Shown: piece by piece, positions 1 to 6,779 of the stretch
Position numbering within the stretch: position 1 is the first letter of the stretch
How the letters are laid out: the number at the start of each line of letters is the position of its first letter
Assembly: GCA_963580245.1 (NCBI GenBank)
Contig: CAUZJO010000091.1
Span: forward strand, 1 to 19,753
From: CAUZJO01 sp963580245
GTDB taxonomy: Bacteria; Sumerlaeota; Sumerlaeia; MVZB01
Length of the DNA: 19,753 bases
Direction of reading: 5' to 3'
Notes under the pieces: model-generated
Told to the model about the DNA's origin: nothing
What the model saw: the letters and a program-made list of their open reading frames with translations, nothing else
Databases searched by the model: none
Translations under genes and position numbers: made by a program

Positions 1-2
1 GC

Positions 3-209
3 ATCGGGCATCTCAAACAAGAACACCGCATGGATCGCTGCCGGCTGTGGGACGCCAAGGGCGACGCGTTCAATGCAATCGCAAGCGCGGCGGGGATGAA
101 TTTCAGGAAACTGCTGGCCCACGCGGCAGTTTTCATTATCTTTTGCTGCGTCTGGCGCAAATCACGAGTCGAAAACGGATGCCTCTGGTTCACCCGAGTT
201 CAGCTCTGA
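3..209 (+). CDS. IS5-family transposase, C-terminal fragment
   Basis: The frame is open from the window edge to a TGA at 207-209 and gives 68 residues. It begins IGHLKQEHRMDRCRLWD, continues with KGDAFNAI and reaches AAGMNFRKLL. This order (IGHLK..HRM, then GD..NA, then A.G.NF..LL) is the recognisable C-terminal end of IS5-type DDE transposases, which move the element by cut-and-paste. The catalytic DDE residues would lie to the left of the window. After NFRKLL the tail (FIIFCCVWRKSRVENG) looks unlike the usual hydrophobic ending and may be degenerate. The A/T-rich stretch just after the stop (about 230-250) is where the right end of the element would be expected, but I could not confirm a terminal repeat because the left end is not in the window. 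The copy could be intact or a remnant. Confidence 0.8.
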   Translation: MGHLKQEHRMDRCRLWDAKGDAFNAIASAAGMNFRKLLAHAAVFIIFCCVWRKSRVENGCLWFTRVQL

Positions 210-366
210 TCGGCTGGGCTGCTTGAGCAGGGCTTTTTCAGGATCGACTAAATAAAATCAATATCTTGCGCAAGCCCGTGATCCCATTCAGTTTTTTGGC
301 CCGCCCATTGCGGTGAGTAGGGGCACGCCACGGAAGGCGGCAGTCGAATGAGCGAGGAAAGGTCCA

Positions 367-651
367 ATGAAGAAGGTCTTGGCATTGCGCAAAGGGGATT
401 TAGTCTACCGAATTCTGGAATACTTGATCCGCCATCCCCAGGCATGCAGCACGGTATCGGGCATCGCCGAGATCTGGTTGGGAGGCGAGGCCCAGAAAAA
501 CGTCGAGCCCGCCCTGACCGCTCTCCTGAGCAACGAACTCGTTCAGACCCTAGGACAGGGCAGCTCGACTCTCTATTTCGCGACCAGTCCCATCGAGGTC
601 CGAAACGTTTTGGCAAAAGTGGAGGAAGGAGATTCGGACCTGTCCGTCTGA
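367..651 (+). CDS. Small winged-helix-like protein, function unknown
   Basis: This 94-residue gene has a purine-rich ribosome binding site (AGGAAAGG at 355-362) just before an ATG. I do not recognise a named family. The predicted layout is a basic start (MKKVLALRKGD), a helix (VYRILEYLIRHPQ), a second helical part (GIAEIW), a recognition-helix-like segment (VEPALTALLSNELVQTLGQ) and a beta hairpin (STLYFATSP). This order fits a compact winged-helix DNA-binding fold, as in small transcriptional regulators, but that is inference from pattern only. No membrane segment or signal peptide is visible. It sits alone between an IS end and a repeat-rich stretch, with no co-directional partner, so the context does not indicate a target. 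The ORF is short but codon use and the binding site support it being real. Confidence 0.55.
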   Translation: MKKVLALRKGDLVYRILEYLIRHPQACSTVSGIAEIWLGGEAQKNVEPALTALLSNELVQTLGQGSSTLYFATSPIEVRNVLAKVEEGDSDLSV

Positions 652-677
652 ATCCCCAGGTGTTGAGCGACCGCCTC

Positions 678-865
678 GCGAAGGGCGAGGAGATGAATAG
701 CCGAATGTGGAACTTCCGCAAGTACAGACCGACCCAACCGTCCGGCCCAGGAGGGGCCGGATGGCTTTTGTCCCCAATACATTCAACCCCATCGCGGGTT
801 GAAGCGGTGTGTGCGCCACCCTTGCGGGAGTTTCACCTCCGGCTATTCATCTCCTCGCCCTTCGC
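678..865. repeat. Inverted-repeat element with 45-base arms and internal hairpins
   Basis: The arms 678-722 and 821-865 are reverse complements at 41 of 45 positions, and the outer 26 bases (GCGAAGGGCGAGGAGATGAA onwards) match perfectly. The 98 bases between them hold two more stems. One is an 11-bp stem at 738-748 with 754-764 (one G-T pair, loop of 5). The other is a perfect 8-bp stem TTCAACCC/GGGTTGAA at 782-789 with 796-803. The whole unit can fold into one long branched hairpin on either strand. It could be a non-autonomous transposable element (MITE-like), or a remnant of an IS200/IS605-type element whose end encodes a structured guide-type RNA. The minus-strand order (GAAACTCCCGCAAGGGTG, then a TTCAACCC hairpin) gives that second impression, but I cannot verify it. 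Confidence 0.7.
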
Positions 866-1068
866 CGGGGGTGGATTGCAAGTTCCCTGCCCCACGCCTT
901 TGATCCGCGTCTTGCCGATCTAGCCGGAACCTTGATCGTACGACAAACAACGGCCGACGTGGATACCCGTCCCACACCCCAAGCCCATTCAGCTTTCATC
1001 TTGAGGCTTAGGTCTCAAGACAATCACTCTGGTTAGGTTCGGCTCAATCCAGTCAACCAGGCTGTTGG

Positions 1069-1223
1069 ATAAAGAGTCCCGTGGGGACGGGTGAGAACTG
1101 CGCGCATGAACCGGGAATTCTTGAATCGTTCATTCGTCCCGATGGGACTCAACGAATACCGGCGACATTTCCCCAACCATGAATGACTGGGCTGAAAGCG
1201 GTCGTCCCCACGGGACTCTTTAT
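1069..1223. repeat. Perfect 21-bp inverted repeat, GTCCC-N3-GGGAC repeat family
   Basis: ATAAAGAGTCCCGTGGGGAC plus one further G (1069-1089) is repeated exactly as its reverse complement at 1203-1223, enclosing 113 bases. Each arm contains the small palindrome GTCCC-N3-GGGAC (1076-1088 and 1205-1217), and a third, degenerate unit with the same core lies between them at 1136-1148 (GTCCCGATGGGAC). The arrangement resembles a paired REP-type palindromic element or a small MITE. No coding frame crosses it convincingly. A related palindrome (ATCCCGACGGGAT) occurs once more near 8458-8470. Confidence 0.7.
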
Positions 1224-1276
1224 GCGTGAGGCGACACCAGGACTGAATCATGCAAGGGTTTCGCGGCGCTTAAATC

Positions 1277-2329
1277 TTATGCGTCCGCCTCCGCTTCTTC
1301 GCGCACCAGTTCGGCGATGATCCGGTCCACGGGCCAGGTCACGTCCCAGCCTTTCAGTTCGCGGCGCGCGCGGGTCAGGTTGGAGTAGTAACAGATGTGA
1401 TCACCAATCCGGTTGGCGTCGCGATAGGTCCAGTTGAGCTTATGGCCGCTGGCGGCCTCGACCTTATCGATCGCCTCGAGGATCGAAAGGCTGTTGGCCC
1501 GCCCACCACCGAGGTTATAGATCGCGCCGGGGCGGGGATCGGCGGCGTAGGCATCGAAGGCCGCCACCACGTCGGCGCTGTGGAGCTGGTCGCGCACCTG
1601 CTTGCCCTTGTAACCAAAGATCGTATAGGGCATCCCCTTCATCGTGGCCTTGACCAGGTAGGACAGGAACCCGTGCAGCTCGACGGCGCTGTGGCGCGGG
1701 CCGGTCAGGCAACCCCCGCGAAACACGACCGTCTTCATGCCGAAATAGCGCCCATACTCCTGGACCATCACGTCGGCGGCCACCTTGCTCGCCCCCATCA
1801 GGCTGTGCAGGCAATGATCGAGCGGGAACTCCTCGTCGATCCCCTCGGCGTATCGCGGATCGACGAAGTCATGGCGTTTATCGCTCTCGATCAATTCCAG
1901 CCGGTTGGGACCGTCCCCGTAGACCTTGTTCGTGCTGAGGTGCATGAACACGGCTTCGGGAGAGTGGCGGCGGGTCATCTCGAGCAGGTTGAGCGTGCCG
2001 CCGGCGTTGACGTCGAAGTCATCGAACGGACGGTGCGCGGCCAGGTCGTGCGAGGGCTGCGCCGCGCAGTGGCAAATCAAGTCGAATCGCTGTCTCTCAA
2101 ACAAGCGATCCAGCTTGGCGCGGTCCCGGATGTCGATGGGGTACTGCAGGAAGTCACGCGTCTTGGCGCGCAGCATCCGATAAGTCGGCGTCGTATCGCC
2201 CCCCTCGCCGAAGAATTCGCGCCGCATGTTGTTATCCACGCCGATCACGCGGAAACCGCGGCGGTCGTAATGCAGCACGGCTTGCGATCCGATCAATCCA
2301 CTGGAGCCTGTTATCAATACGGTCGGCAT
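1277..2329 (-). CDS. NAD-dependent sugar-nucleotide epimerase/dehydratase (CDP-paratose 2-epimerase-like)
   Basis: This 350-residue protein is an extended short-chain dehydrogenase. The Rossmann NAD site is ITGSSGLIG (residues 6-14), followed by the acidic residue of VDNNMRREFFG (31-41), which contacts the ribose. CHCAAQPSHD (87-95) and STNKVYGDGPNR (132-143) are typical of the CDP-paratose/tyvelose 2-epimerase-like branch, as are FRGGCLTGP (203-211), FGYKGKQVRD (238-247) and YNLGGG (271-276). The usual YxxxK pair is altered: the region reads SLMGASK, with Lys182 kept and Met178 where Tyr is expected; as I recall, members of this branch often carry Phe there, so it is probably a family trait. 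It acts in the cytosol on a nucleotide sugar, likely for polysaccharide or glycan synthesis, which fits the divergently transcribed GDP-mannose enzyme. The ATG start places the Rossmann motif at the very N-terminus, as expected. The exact substrate is unknown. Confidence 0.9.
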   Translation of the reverse strand: MPTVLITGSSGLIGSQAVLHYDRRGFRVIGVDNNMRREFFGEGGDTTPTYRMLRAKTRDFLQYPIDIRDRAKLDRLFERQRFDLICHCAAQPSHDLAAHRPFDDFDVNAGGTLNLLEMTRRHSPEAVFMHLSTNKVYGDGPNRLELIESDKRHDFVDPRYAEGIDEEFPLDHCLHSLMGASKVAADVMVQEYGRYFGMKTVVFRGGCLTGPRHSAVELHGFLSYLVKATMKGMPYTIFGYKGKQVRDQLHSADVVAAFDAYAADPRPGAIYNLGGGRANSLSILEAIDKVEAASGHKLNWTYRDANRIGDHICYYSNLTRARRELKGWDVTWPVDRIIAELVREEAEADA

Positions 2330-2629
2330 TGTTCCAATCGATGCCTGACAAACGCTGTTCGGGGCTCTTCACCCCAACTCATAACCTCGGCTGAGAGGGC
2401 AATACGTCATATCATTTCAGGTCGAGCTTGCCAAAGCATAATTCCCGTTCAGCGCGGAGACGGGTGTTATTCAGTAGTGGGAGTCGGTGTTGATTCCTCA
2501 ACACTCAACCATGCCGCCTCCGGGGTTCGCGTTCGATAACGTCCTTGTGAACCCCGGACCCCTTTGATAAGGGTTTGCTCGGTTCATGGGGTCGAAACAA
2601 ACCAGCAGACGGACCGGGAGGTGAAGTCG
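2330..2629. other. Divergent intergenic region of epimerase and manC
   Basis: These 300 bases must hold the promoters of two genes leaving in opposite directions; I cannot assign -35/-10 boxes with confidence. Two stem-loops are visible on the manC side: GTGTTGA/TCAACAC (2487-2493 with 2498-2504, loop of 4) and CCGGGGTTC/GAACCCCGG (2520-2528 with 2549-2557, loop of 20). The second lies about 70 bases before the manC start and would be part of its leader. It is not followed by a T-run, so it is not an obvious attenuator. Confidence 0.45.
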
Positions 2630-3751
2630 ATGGATGTATTGCGCGTGTGCGTCATCATGGCGGGCGGAGCGGGTGAGCGGTTCTGGCCGGTCTCGCGCCG
2701 GTTGCGGCCCAAGCAGCTCTTGAACCTGACCAGCCCCGACCACACGCTGCTCGAGGAATCCATCGACCGGATCCTCCCGCTCATCCCCCCCGAGCGCATC
2801 TGGATTGCAACCGCCCGTTCGTTGGTCGAGCCGATTCGCCAAGCGCGCACGGGGGTTCCCGACCGGAACGTCATCGGGGAGCCCTGCAAGCGTAACACGG
2901 CCGGTTGCCTGGCCTATGCGGCCGCTTGCCTCCTGGCGCGTTATCCCGATCGGGTGCCGGAGGGTCTATCGATGGCCGTGCTGACCGCGGACCACCGGAT
3001 CGACCCGGCCCAGCAATTCCGTCGGACCGTCGAGGCGGCGCTCGAGGCCGCCGAGCGCGATGGGGCACTGGTCACCATCGGCGTGGTCCCCACGCGGGCC
3101 GAGACCGGGTTCGGTTACATCGAGGTTCCCCAGGACGCCGCGCCCCTCGCCGGGCCCGCGCGGGGCCTGCCGCCCGTCTATCCCGTCGCCCGTTTCCGCG
3201 AGAAACCGGACCCGGCGACGGCCGAGGAATACGTGCGCGCGGGCCGGTTTCTCTGGAACAGCGGGATGTTCTTCTGGCGACTCGATCGGTTCATGGCCGA
3301 ACTCGGGGCCGCGTCCCCCGCCCACGCCGAAGCGATTCCCGTGATGGTTGGGGCCCTCAAGGCGGACGACGAACCGGCGGCCGAACAGGTCTTCGAACGG
3401 CTCCCCGATATCTCGGTCGACTTCGCCCTGATGGAAAAAGCCGAGCGCGTCGCGACGGCCCGGGCCGAGTTCCACTGGGACGACGTGGGTGCTTGGGACG
3501 CGCTCAATCGCGGCTGGCCACGAGACGCGGCGGGCAACGTCACCCGCGGCGATCCGGTCTTGGTCGACGCGCATAACTGTATTGTCTATAACGATCCGGG
3601 CGCCGCGCGGACGGCCGTGGCCGCGATCGGCGTGGAAGACCTCATCATCGTTGTCACGAACGACGGGGTGCTGGTGACGCCCAAGGGCCGGGCCCAAGAC
3701 GTGAAGCAAGCCGTGGCCGAGCTCAAGGCGCGGGGGGCGGAGCAGGTTTGA
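2630..3751 (+). CDS. manC: Mannose-1-phosphate guanylyltransferase
   Basis: This 373-residue cytosolic enzyme makes GDP-mannose from GTP and mannose 1-phosphate, the entry point for mannose, fucose and rhamnose-type sugars in surface polysaccharides. The pyrophosphorylase signature GGAGERFWPVSRRLRPKQ is at residues 12-29. Further family motifs are GEPCKRNTA (83-91), TADHRI (119-124, with the metal-binding Asp), TGFGYI (159-164), FREKP (189-193), WNSGMFFW (209-216) and FHWDDVGAW (281-289). The length fits the single-domain form; no C-terminal phosphomannose isomerase (cupin) domain follows. I chose the ATG at 2630 because GGAGGT (2617-2622) lies 7 bases upstream and the signature then starts near residue 12. 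An in-frame start at 2564 would add 22 unlikely residues. The divergent epimerase may use a related nucleotide-sugar pathway. Confidence 0.93.
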   Translation: MDVLRVCVIMAGGAGERFWPVSRRLRPKQLLNLTSPDHTLLEESIDRILPLIPPERIWIATARSLVEPIRQARTGVPDRNVIGEPCKRNTAGCLAYAAACLLARYPDRVPEGLSMAVLTADHRIDPAQQFRRTVEAALEAAERDGALVTIGVVPTRAETGFGYIEVPQDAAPLAGPARGLPPVYPVARFREKPDPATAEEYVRAGRFLWNSGMFFWRLDRFMAELGAASPAHAEAIPVMVGALKADDEPAAEQVFERLPDISVDFALMEKAERVATARAEFHWDDVGAWDALNRGWPRDAAGNVTRGDPVLVDAHNCIVYNDPGAARTAVAAIGVEDLIIVVTNDGVLVTPKGRAQDVKQAVAELKARGAEQV

Positions 3752-3829
3752 TGGGAGAGTGGCGGCGTTATCGGATTTTGGGGTTCTGGGGCGCATCCAA
3801 CTGTTCGGATCGGATGAGTCCAGTCTCGC

Positions 3830-4162
3830 TCAGTCCTGTTTCTCTGCTCTCAGTTCCCGGGCCAGCCATGACAAGTAATCCGGGTTGCCCGCAGTGACGG
3901 AGACCGCCAGGATTTCGGGGACCGTGTAGGAGTGGACGGATTTGATGGCGGTCTCCAGTTCGTTGTAGAGCCGCCGGCTGGTCTTGATCAGAATCATGAA
4001 TTCCTCGGCCTTGTCGACCTTGCCTTCCCACCAATAGGTGCTGGAGATCGGCCCCACGACCTGTGCGCAGGCGGCCAGGCGGTTCTCGACCAGGTGGCTC
4101 GCGATCGTCTCGGCTTCTTCCCTCTTTTCAGCCGTCGTCAGCACCATCAGACAGTCTTCCAT
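3830..4162 (-). CDS. cutA: Divalent-cation tolerance protein CutA
   Basis: This 110-residue protein spans the full CutA family length. Visible hallmarks are MVLTTAEKREEAETIA near the start, LVENRLAACAQV (about 24-35), ISSTYWWEGKV (39-49), EEFMILIKT (53-61) and a late HSYTVPEILAV (77-87). CutA proteins are cytosolic trimers with a ferredoxin-like fold related to PII signal proteins. They have been linked to copper tolerance, but the molecular role remains unclear. I chose the ATG at 4162, which has a G-rich binding site (GAGGGGG) about 6 bases upstream; a TTG two codons earlier is in frame but would overlap that site. It lies 75 bases downstream of the hydrolase gene on the same strand and may be the last gene of that transcription unit. 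It converges with manC over a 78-base gap with no clear terminator. Confidence 0.93.
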   Translation of the reverse strand: MEDCLMVLTTAEKREEAETIASHLVENRLAACAQVVGPISSTYWWEGKVDKAEEFMILIKTSRRLYNELETAIKSVHSYTVPEILAVSVTAGNPDYLSWLARELRAEKQD

Positions 4163-4237
4163 GCTCAACCCCCTCGTTCCCGATCGCGATCCGTTTCGTT
4201 GGTTTCGGGCCGATTTCCCGCAGCCGCCACGCCGGGT

Positions 4238-5296
4238 CTAGGACCCCGCACCCGGCCGGGCACGGGACCGGGCGAATGAGGTCCCACCGGCGGGGCCGGT
4301 CAGGAATTCGACGATCTTTTGCTTGGCCTGTTCCCGCTCGTAATCCAGCAACAGATGATGATTCGAGCGGCGGGTCAGCCACAGGTCCTCCTTGCGCGGC
4401 GACGCCAGCCGCTCGAACGCCGCCTTCGCGCGCCGCGGCGAGGCGGCCTCGTCCCCTTCGGCGCCGACCATCAGCGTCGGGCAGCGGACCGCCGCCAGCG
4501 TCTCGGGCCGCCGCGCCCGCCGACCCAACTCGATCAGGGTGCTCACCCCTTTACTCGGGATATGCCCGTAACTGAACAACTCGGCCTTGGCCTCCTCGCG
4601 GTTGAGCCGAATGAACGCTTTGGACTTGCGCATGTAAGGGATCATCCAGCCGAGCAGCCCGTGCCACGCCTCGGCGGGTAGGATGTAGTACCACATATAG
4701 GTGACGCCATAGTATGGTGCGACGAGGACCAACCGGTCGACCCGGTGGTCGGCCGCCAGCAGGGTCGCCAGGCTCCCGCCCATCGAGAAGCCAATGACGT
4801 AGACTTCATCATACCGGCCGCGGAGCGCCGCGAACTCCTCCAGCGCGCCTGCCAGCATGGTTTCCGCAGTCTGCCAGCCGAAGTCCCCGGGGGTCGTCCC
4901 ATGTCCGGGCAGGCGGGCCATCCGCACGTGTAGTCCTTCGCCAGCCAGGCGCTCGCCGAGGTCGACAAAATCCTTGCTCGACCCCACGAAGCCGTGCAAC
5001 AGCAAACAGGCGCGGGTGGGCGCGGGGGCCGCCGGGGGGGGAGACAGGTCGATCGCTTCGGCCTCCAGAACGACTCCCGTGACCTCGTCTCGGGGAGTCG
5101 AGGCAACCTCGCGCTGCATCGAACGGTAACTGGAGCAGGCGTAAAGGAACGTCCCGACGAAAACCAACCCCACCAGCAGACCCAGCCCGCGCAGTAGCCT
5201 TAAGATCCTTCGCCGGCCCGAACCAGAACGCGCCGGAGGACCAGGACCCTTCCGATCCTCCGCCTTCACCCCGCTCGTTTGTTCCTCATGTTCCAT
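4238..5296 (-). CDS. Membrane-anchored alpha/beta hydrolase (carboxylesterase/lysophospholipase type)
   Basis: This protein of 352 residues has a basic, Pro/Gly-rich cytosolic start, one hydrophobic segment (about 34-55, LRGLGLLVGLVFVGTFLYAC) and a C-terminal alpha/beta-hydrolase fold. LLLHGFVGSSKDF (98-110) forms the oxyanion region, and RLPGHG (128-133) follows. The nucleophile elbow is GFSMGG with Ser171. The acid is probably Asp282 in VGAEGDE, and the base His313 in SNHHLLLD, which aligns with the SGHVITLD pattern of Est30-type carboxylesterases. The catalytic triad is therefore complete. The likely role is hydrolysis of an ester or lipid on the outer face of the inner membrane; the substrate cannot be read. 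I chose the ATG at 5296 because GGGAGG lies just upstream; the in-frame TTG at 5314 would contain that site. LYAC is a poor lipobox, so a lipoprotein is less likely. It could be co-transcribed with cutA. Confidence 0.85.
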   Translation of the reverse strand: MEHEEQTSGVKAEDRKGPGPPARSGSGRRRILRLLRGLGLLVGLVFVGTFLYACSSYRSMQREVASTPRDEVTGVVLEAEAIDLSPPPAAPAPTRACLLLHGFVGSSKDFVDLGERLAGEGLHVRMARLPGHGTTPGDFGWQTAETMLAGALEEFAALRGRYDEVYVIGFSMGGSLATLLAADHRVDRLVLVAPYYGVTYMWYYILPAEAWHGLLGWMIPYMRKSKAFIRLNREEAKAELFSYGHIPSKGVSTLIELGRRARRPETLAAVRCPTLMVGAEGDEAASPRRAKAAFERLASPRKEDLWLTRRSNHHLLLDYEREQAKQKIVEFLTGPAGGTSFARSRARPGAGS

Positions 5297-5346
5297 CGTT
5301 GCGCCTCCCGACAAGACAAGTTCAGTGGGATATTGTTTATATATGA

Positions 5347-5375
5347 ACAGTATCCCTCTATACGAACTGCGTCAA
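5347..5375 (-). promoter_or_regulatory. Candidate sigma70-type promoter before the hydrolase gene
   Basis: On the minus strand TTGACG (5375-5370) is followed after 17 bases by TACTGT (5352-5347), a weak -10. The region is A/T-rich compared with its surroundings and sits in the 109-base gap between the CNNM gene and the hydrolase gene. It suggests that hydrolase-cutA may also be transcribed separately. This is a pattern match only. Confidence 0.3.
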
Positions 5376-5405
5376 GAGATTTTTTGCGGAAATCCGGGCC
5401 GGCGA

Positions 5406-6779
5406 TCAGGTGCTCTCCAGCCGCACCTCGTCGATCCGGATGCCCTCCATGCGGGTCACGGTGGTCCGCCACCCACCGACGATCACCGAATCGCCAGTCT
5501 GCGGAATGTGGCCCATTTCGTGCAGGATCAGCCCGGCCAGCGTCTCCCAATCGTCTTCGGGGAAATTGGTGCCCAGGAAATCGTTGATTATGTTGATCTC
5601 GGTCCGACCTTCGGCCAGGAACGAGCCGTCCACGTTCTCCTTGATGCGGGGCATCGGCACGTCCAGCTCGTCCTCCAATTCGCCCACGATTTCCTCGAGC
5701 ATGTCCTCGCGGCTGATCCATCCCGAGCAGCCCCCATACTCGTTGACCACGATGGCGTTCTTGATCCGCCGATCCAGGAATTCTTGAAGCAGGTCATCAA
5801 CCCGTTTGGTCTCGGGCGCAAAGTAGGGTTCCTCGACAAAATCTTGCAGCTGCTTGGTCCCGTCGTCCTCGTGGAGGACGCGGAAGATGTCAATGTAGCC
5901 CATCAGATTGACGATGCGATCGCGATAGATGGGGAACCGGGAGAACCCGCAGGCCTGGGCCATAACCTTGAAGCTTTGGAGATCGTGGCGATTCAGGTCG
6001 ACGGCGACCAGTTCGACCAGGGGGGTCATGATTTCCGAGGCCTTGGTCTCGTGCAATTGGATGATGTTCTCCACCATGCGGCGCTCGTCGGCTTTCTCCA
6101 GCAGGCTTTCCTCCTCGGCGCCGACCTGCTGAACGATCGTCTGGCCGAGAGGCTCCTGATCGGTGGCCGACTCGGTCCGGCCCTCTTCCTCCGCGGCGCC
6201 GGCTTCAGCCCTTTGGACGGGCGAGACGAGGTTGAGGATGTCCTGGCGACTCAGTTGTCGGATTGCCCGGTGGGGTTCCTCGGCCACCCCGGACAGAATA
6301 AAACGCGCCAGGCGTTCGATCACGACGATGGCCGGCTTGAAGATGAACAGTCCGAAGAGCAACGCGGGGCGGACCTTCGCGATGAGGGCGTCGGCGTGCG
6401 CCCGGAAGAGGGCCTTGGGCAGGATCTCGGCCAACACCACCATGATGGGCGTGAGCAGCAAGAGGCACAGTAGCTCGCTTGAGATGATCGGTTGCTCGGC
6501 TCCGGGCCCGAACGACCCCGGCCAACCCCGCTCGATCATCAGCTTGAAGAAAAGGGTCGTGAGCACGTTGCCGAGGTTGGTCCCGATCAGGACCATCACC
6601 AGCAGCCGCTGGGTTTCGCCCAACATATCGAGCAGCCGCCCGGCCGAGGCATCACCCTCATCGTGCAAGCTGCGCAAGCGATAACGGTTGGCCGAAACCA
6701 CGGCGACCTCGGACCCCGAGAAGAAGAAGGACAGGGCCAGGCACACGACGATCCCCAGCACGATGAGCGAAATGATCAT
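5406..6779 (-). CDS. CNNM/CorC-family membrane protein with CBS pair (second of a tandem pair)
   Basis: The 457 residues show the standard order of the CNNM/HlyC-CorC family. The CNNM (DUF21) membrane domain spans about 1-165, with TM helices near 2-21, 58-80, 101-120 and 136-155. It carries SGSE (21-24) and the conserved AEILPK (117-122). A CBS pair (about 245-365) has EIMTPLVEL and NEYGG (346-350), and a CorC_HlyC domain (about 375-452) ends with HIPQTGDSV. Family members are linked to Mg2+/Co2+ homeostasis by Na+-coupled export; older hemolysin names are historical. Between the membrane domain and the CBS pair lies an acidic spacer rich in Ala and Glu (about 190-230) that is longer than in the upstream partner. 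The start ATG overlaps the stop of the upstream paralogue (ATGA), so the two are probably translationally coupled and may form a heteromer. Confidence 0.9.
   Translation of the reverse strand: MIISLIVLGIVVCLALSFFFSGSEVAVVSANRYRLRSLHDEGDASAGRLLDMLGETQRLLVMVLIGTNLGNVLTTLFFKLMIERGWPGSFGPGAEQPIISSELLCLLLLTPIMVVLAEILPKALFRAHADALIAKVRPALLFGLFIFKPAIVVIERLARFILSGVAEEPHRAIRQLSRQDILNLVSPVQRAEAGAAEEEGRTESATDQEPLGQTIVQQVGAEEESLLEKADERRMVENIIQLHETKASEIMTPLVELVAVDLNRHDLQSFKVMAQACGFSRFPIYRDRIVNLMGYIDIFRVLHEDDGTKQLQDFVEEPYFAPETKRVDDLLQEFLDRRIKNAIVVNEYGGCSGWISREDMLEEIVGELEDELDVPMPRIKENVDGSFLAEGRTEINIINDFLGTNFPEDDWETLAGLILHEMGHIPQTGDSVIVGGWRTTVTRMEGIRIDEVRLEST

Larger units (their letters stand above)
652..1276. 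other. Gene-free repeat-bearing stretch
   Basis: No convincing gene is seen in these 625 bases; short open frames run through inverted repeats. The stretch holds two independent inverted-repeat elements (678-865 and 1069-1223, listed separately). Between them is a 7-bp hairpin TCTTGAG/CTCAAGA (999-1005 with 1014-1020, loop of 8) that is not followed by a T-run. Proximity to a transposase end suggests a region that has collected mobile or repetitive sequences. Confidence 0.6.

Noticed and set aside
1069..1223. CRISPR-like array of GTCCC-N3-GGGAC units
   Set aside because: Only three units, with mixed sequence and unequal spacing; the outer two form an inverted pair, not direct repeats with spacers, and no cas genes are present.
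1397..2539. Long plus-strand open frame of 380 codons opposite the epimerase gene
   Set aside because: It lies antisense to a clear SDR enzyme, has no ribosome binding site and no recognisable motifs; it is a GC-bias shadow.
5325..6473. Plus-strand frame of 382 codons opposite the CNNM gene
   Set aside because: It mirrors the CNNM gene in antisense, and its composition (runs of Asp, Leu, Val, Gly) is the typical reverse-strand shadow of a GC-rich gene.
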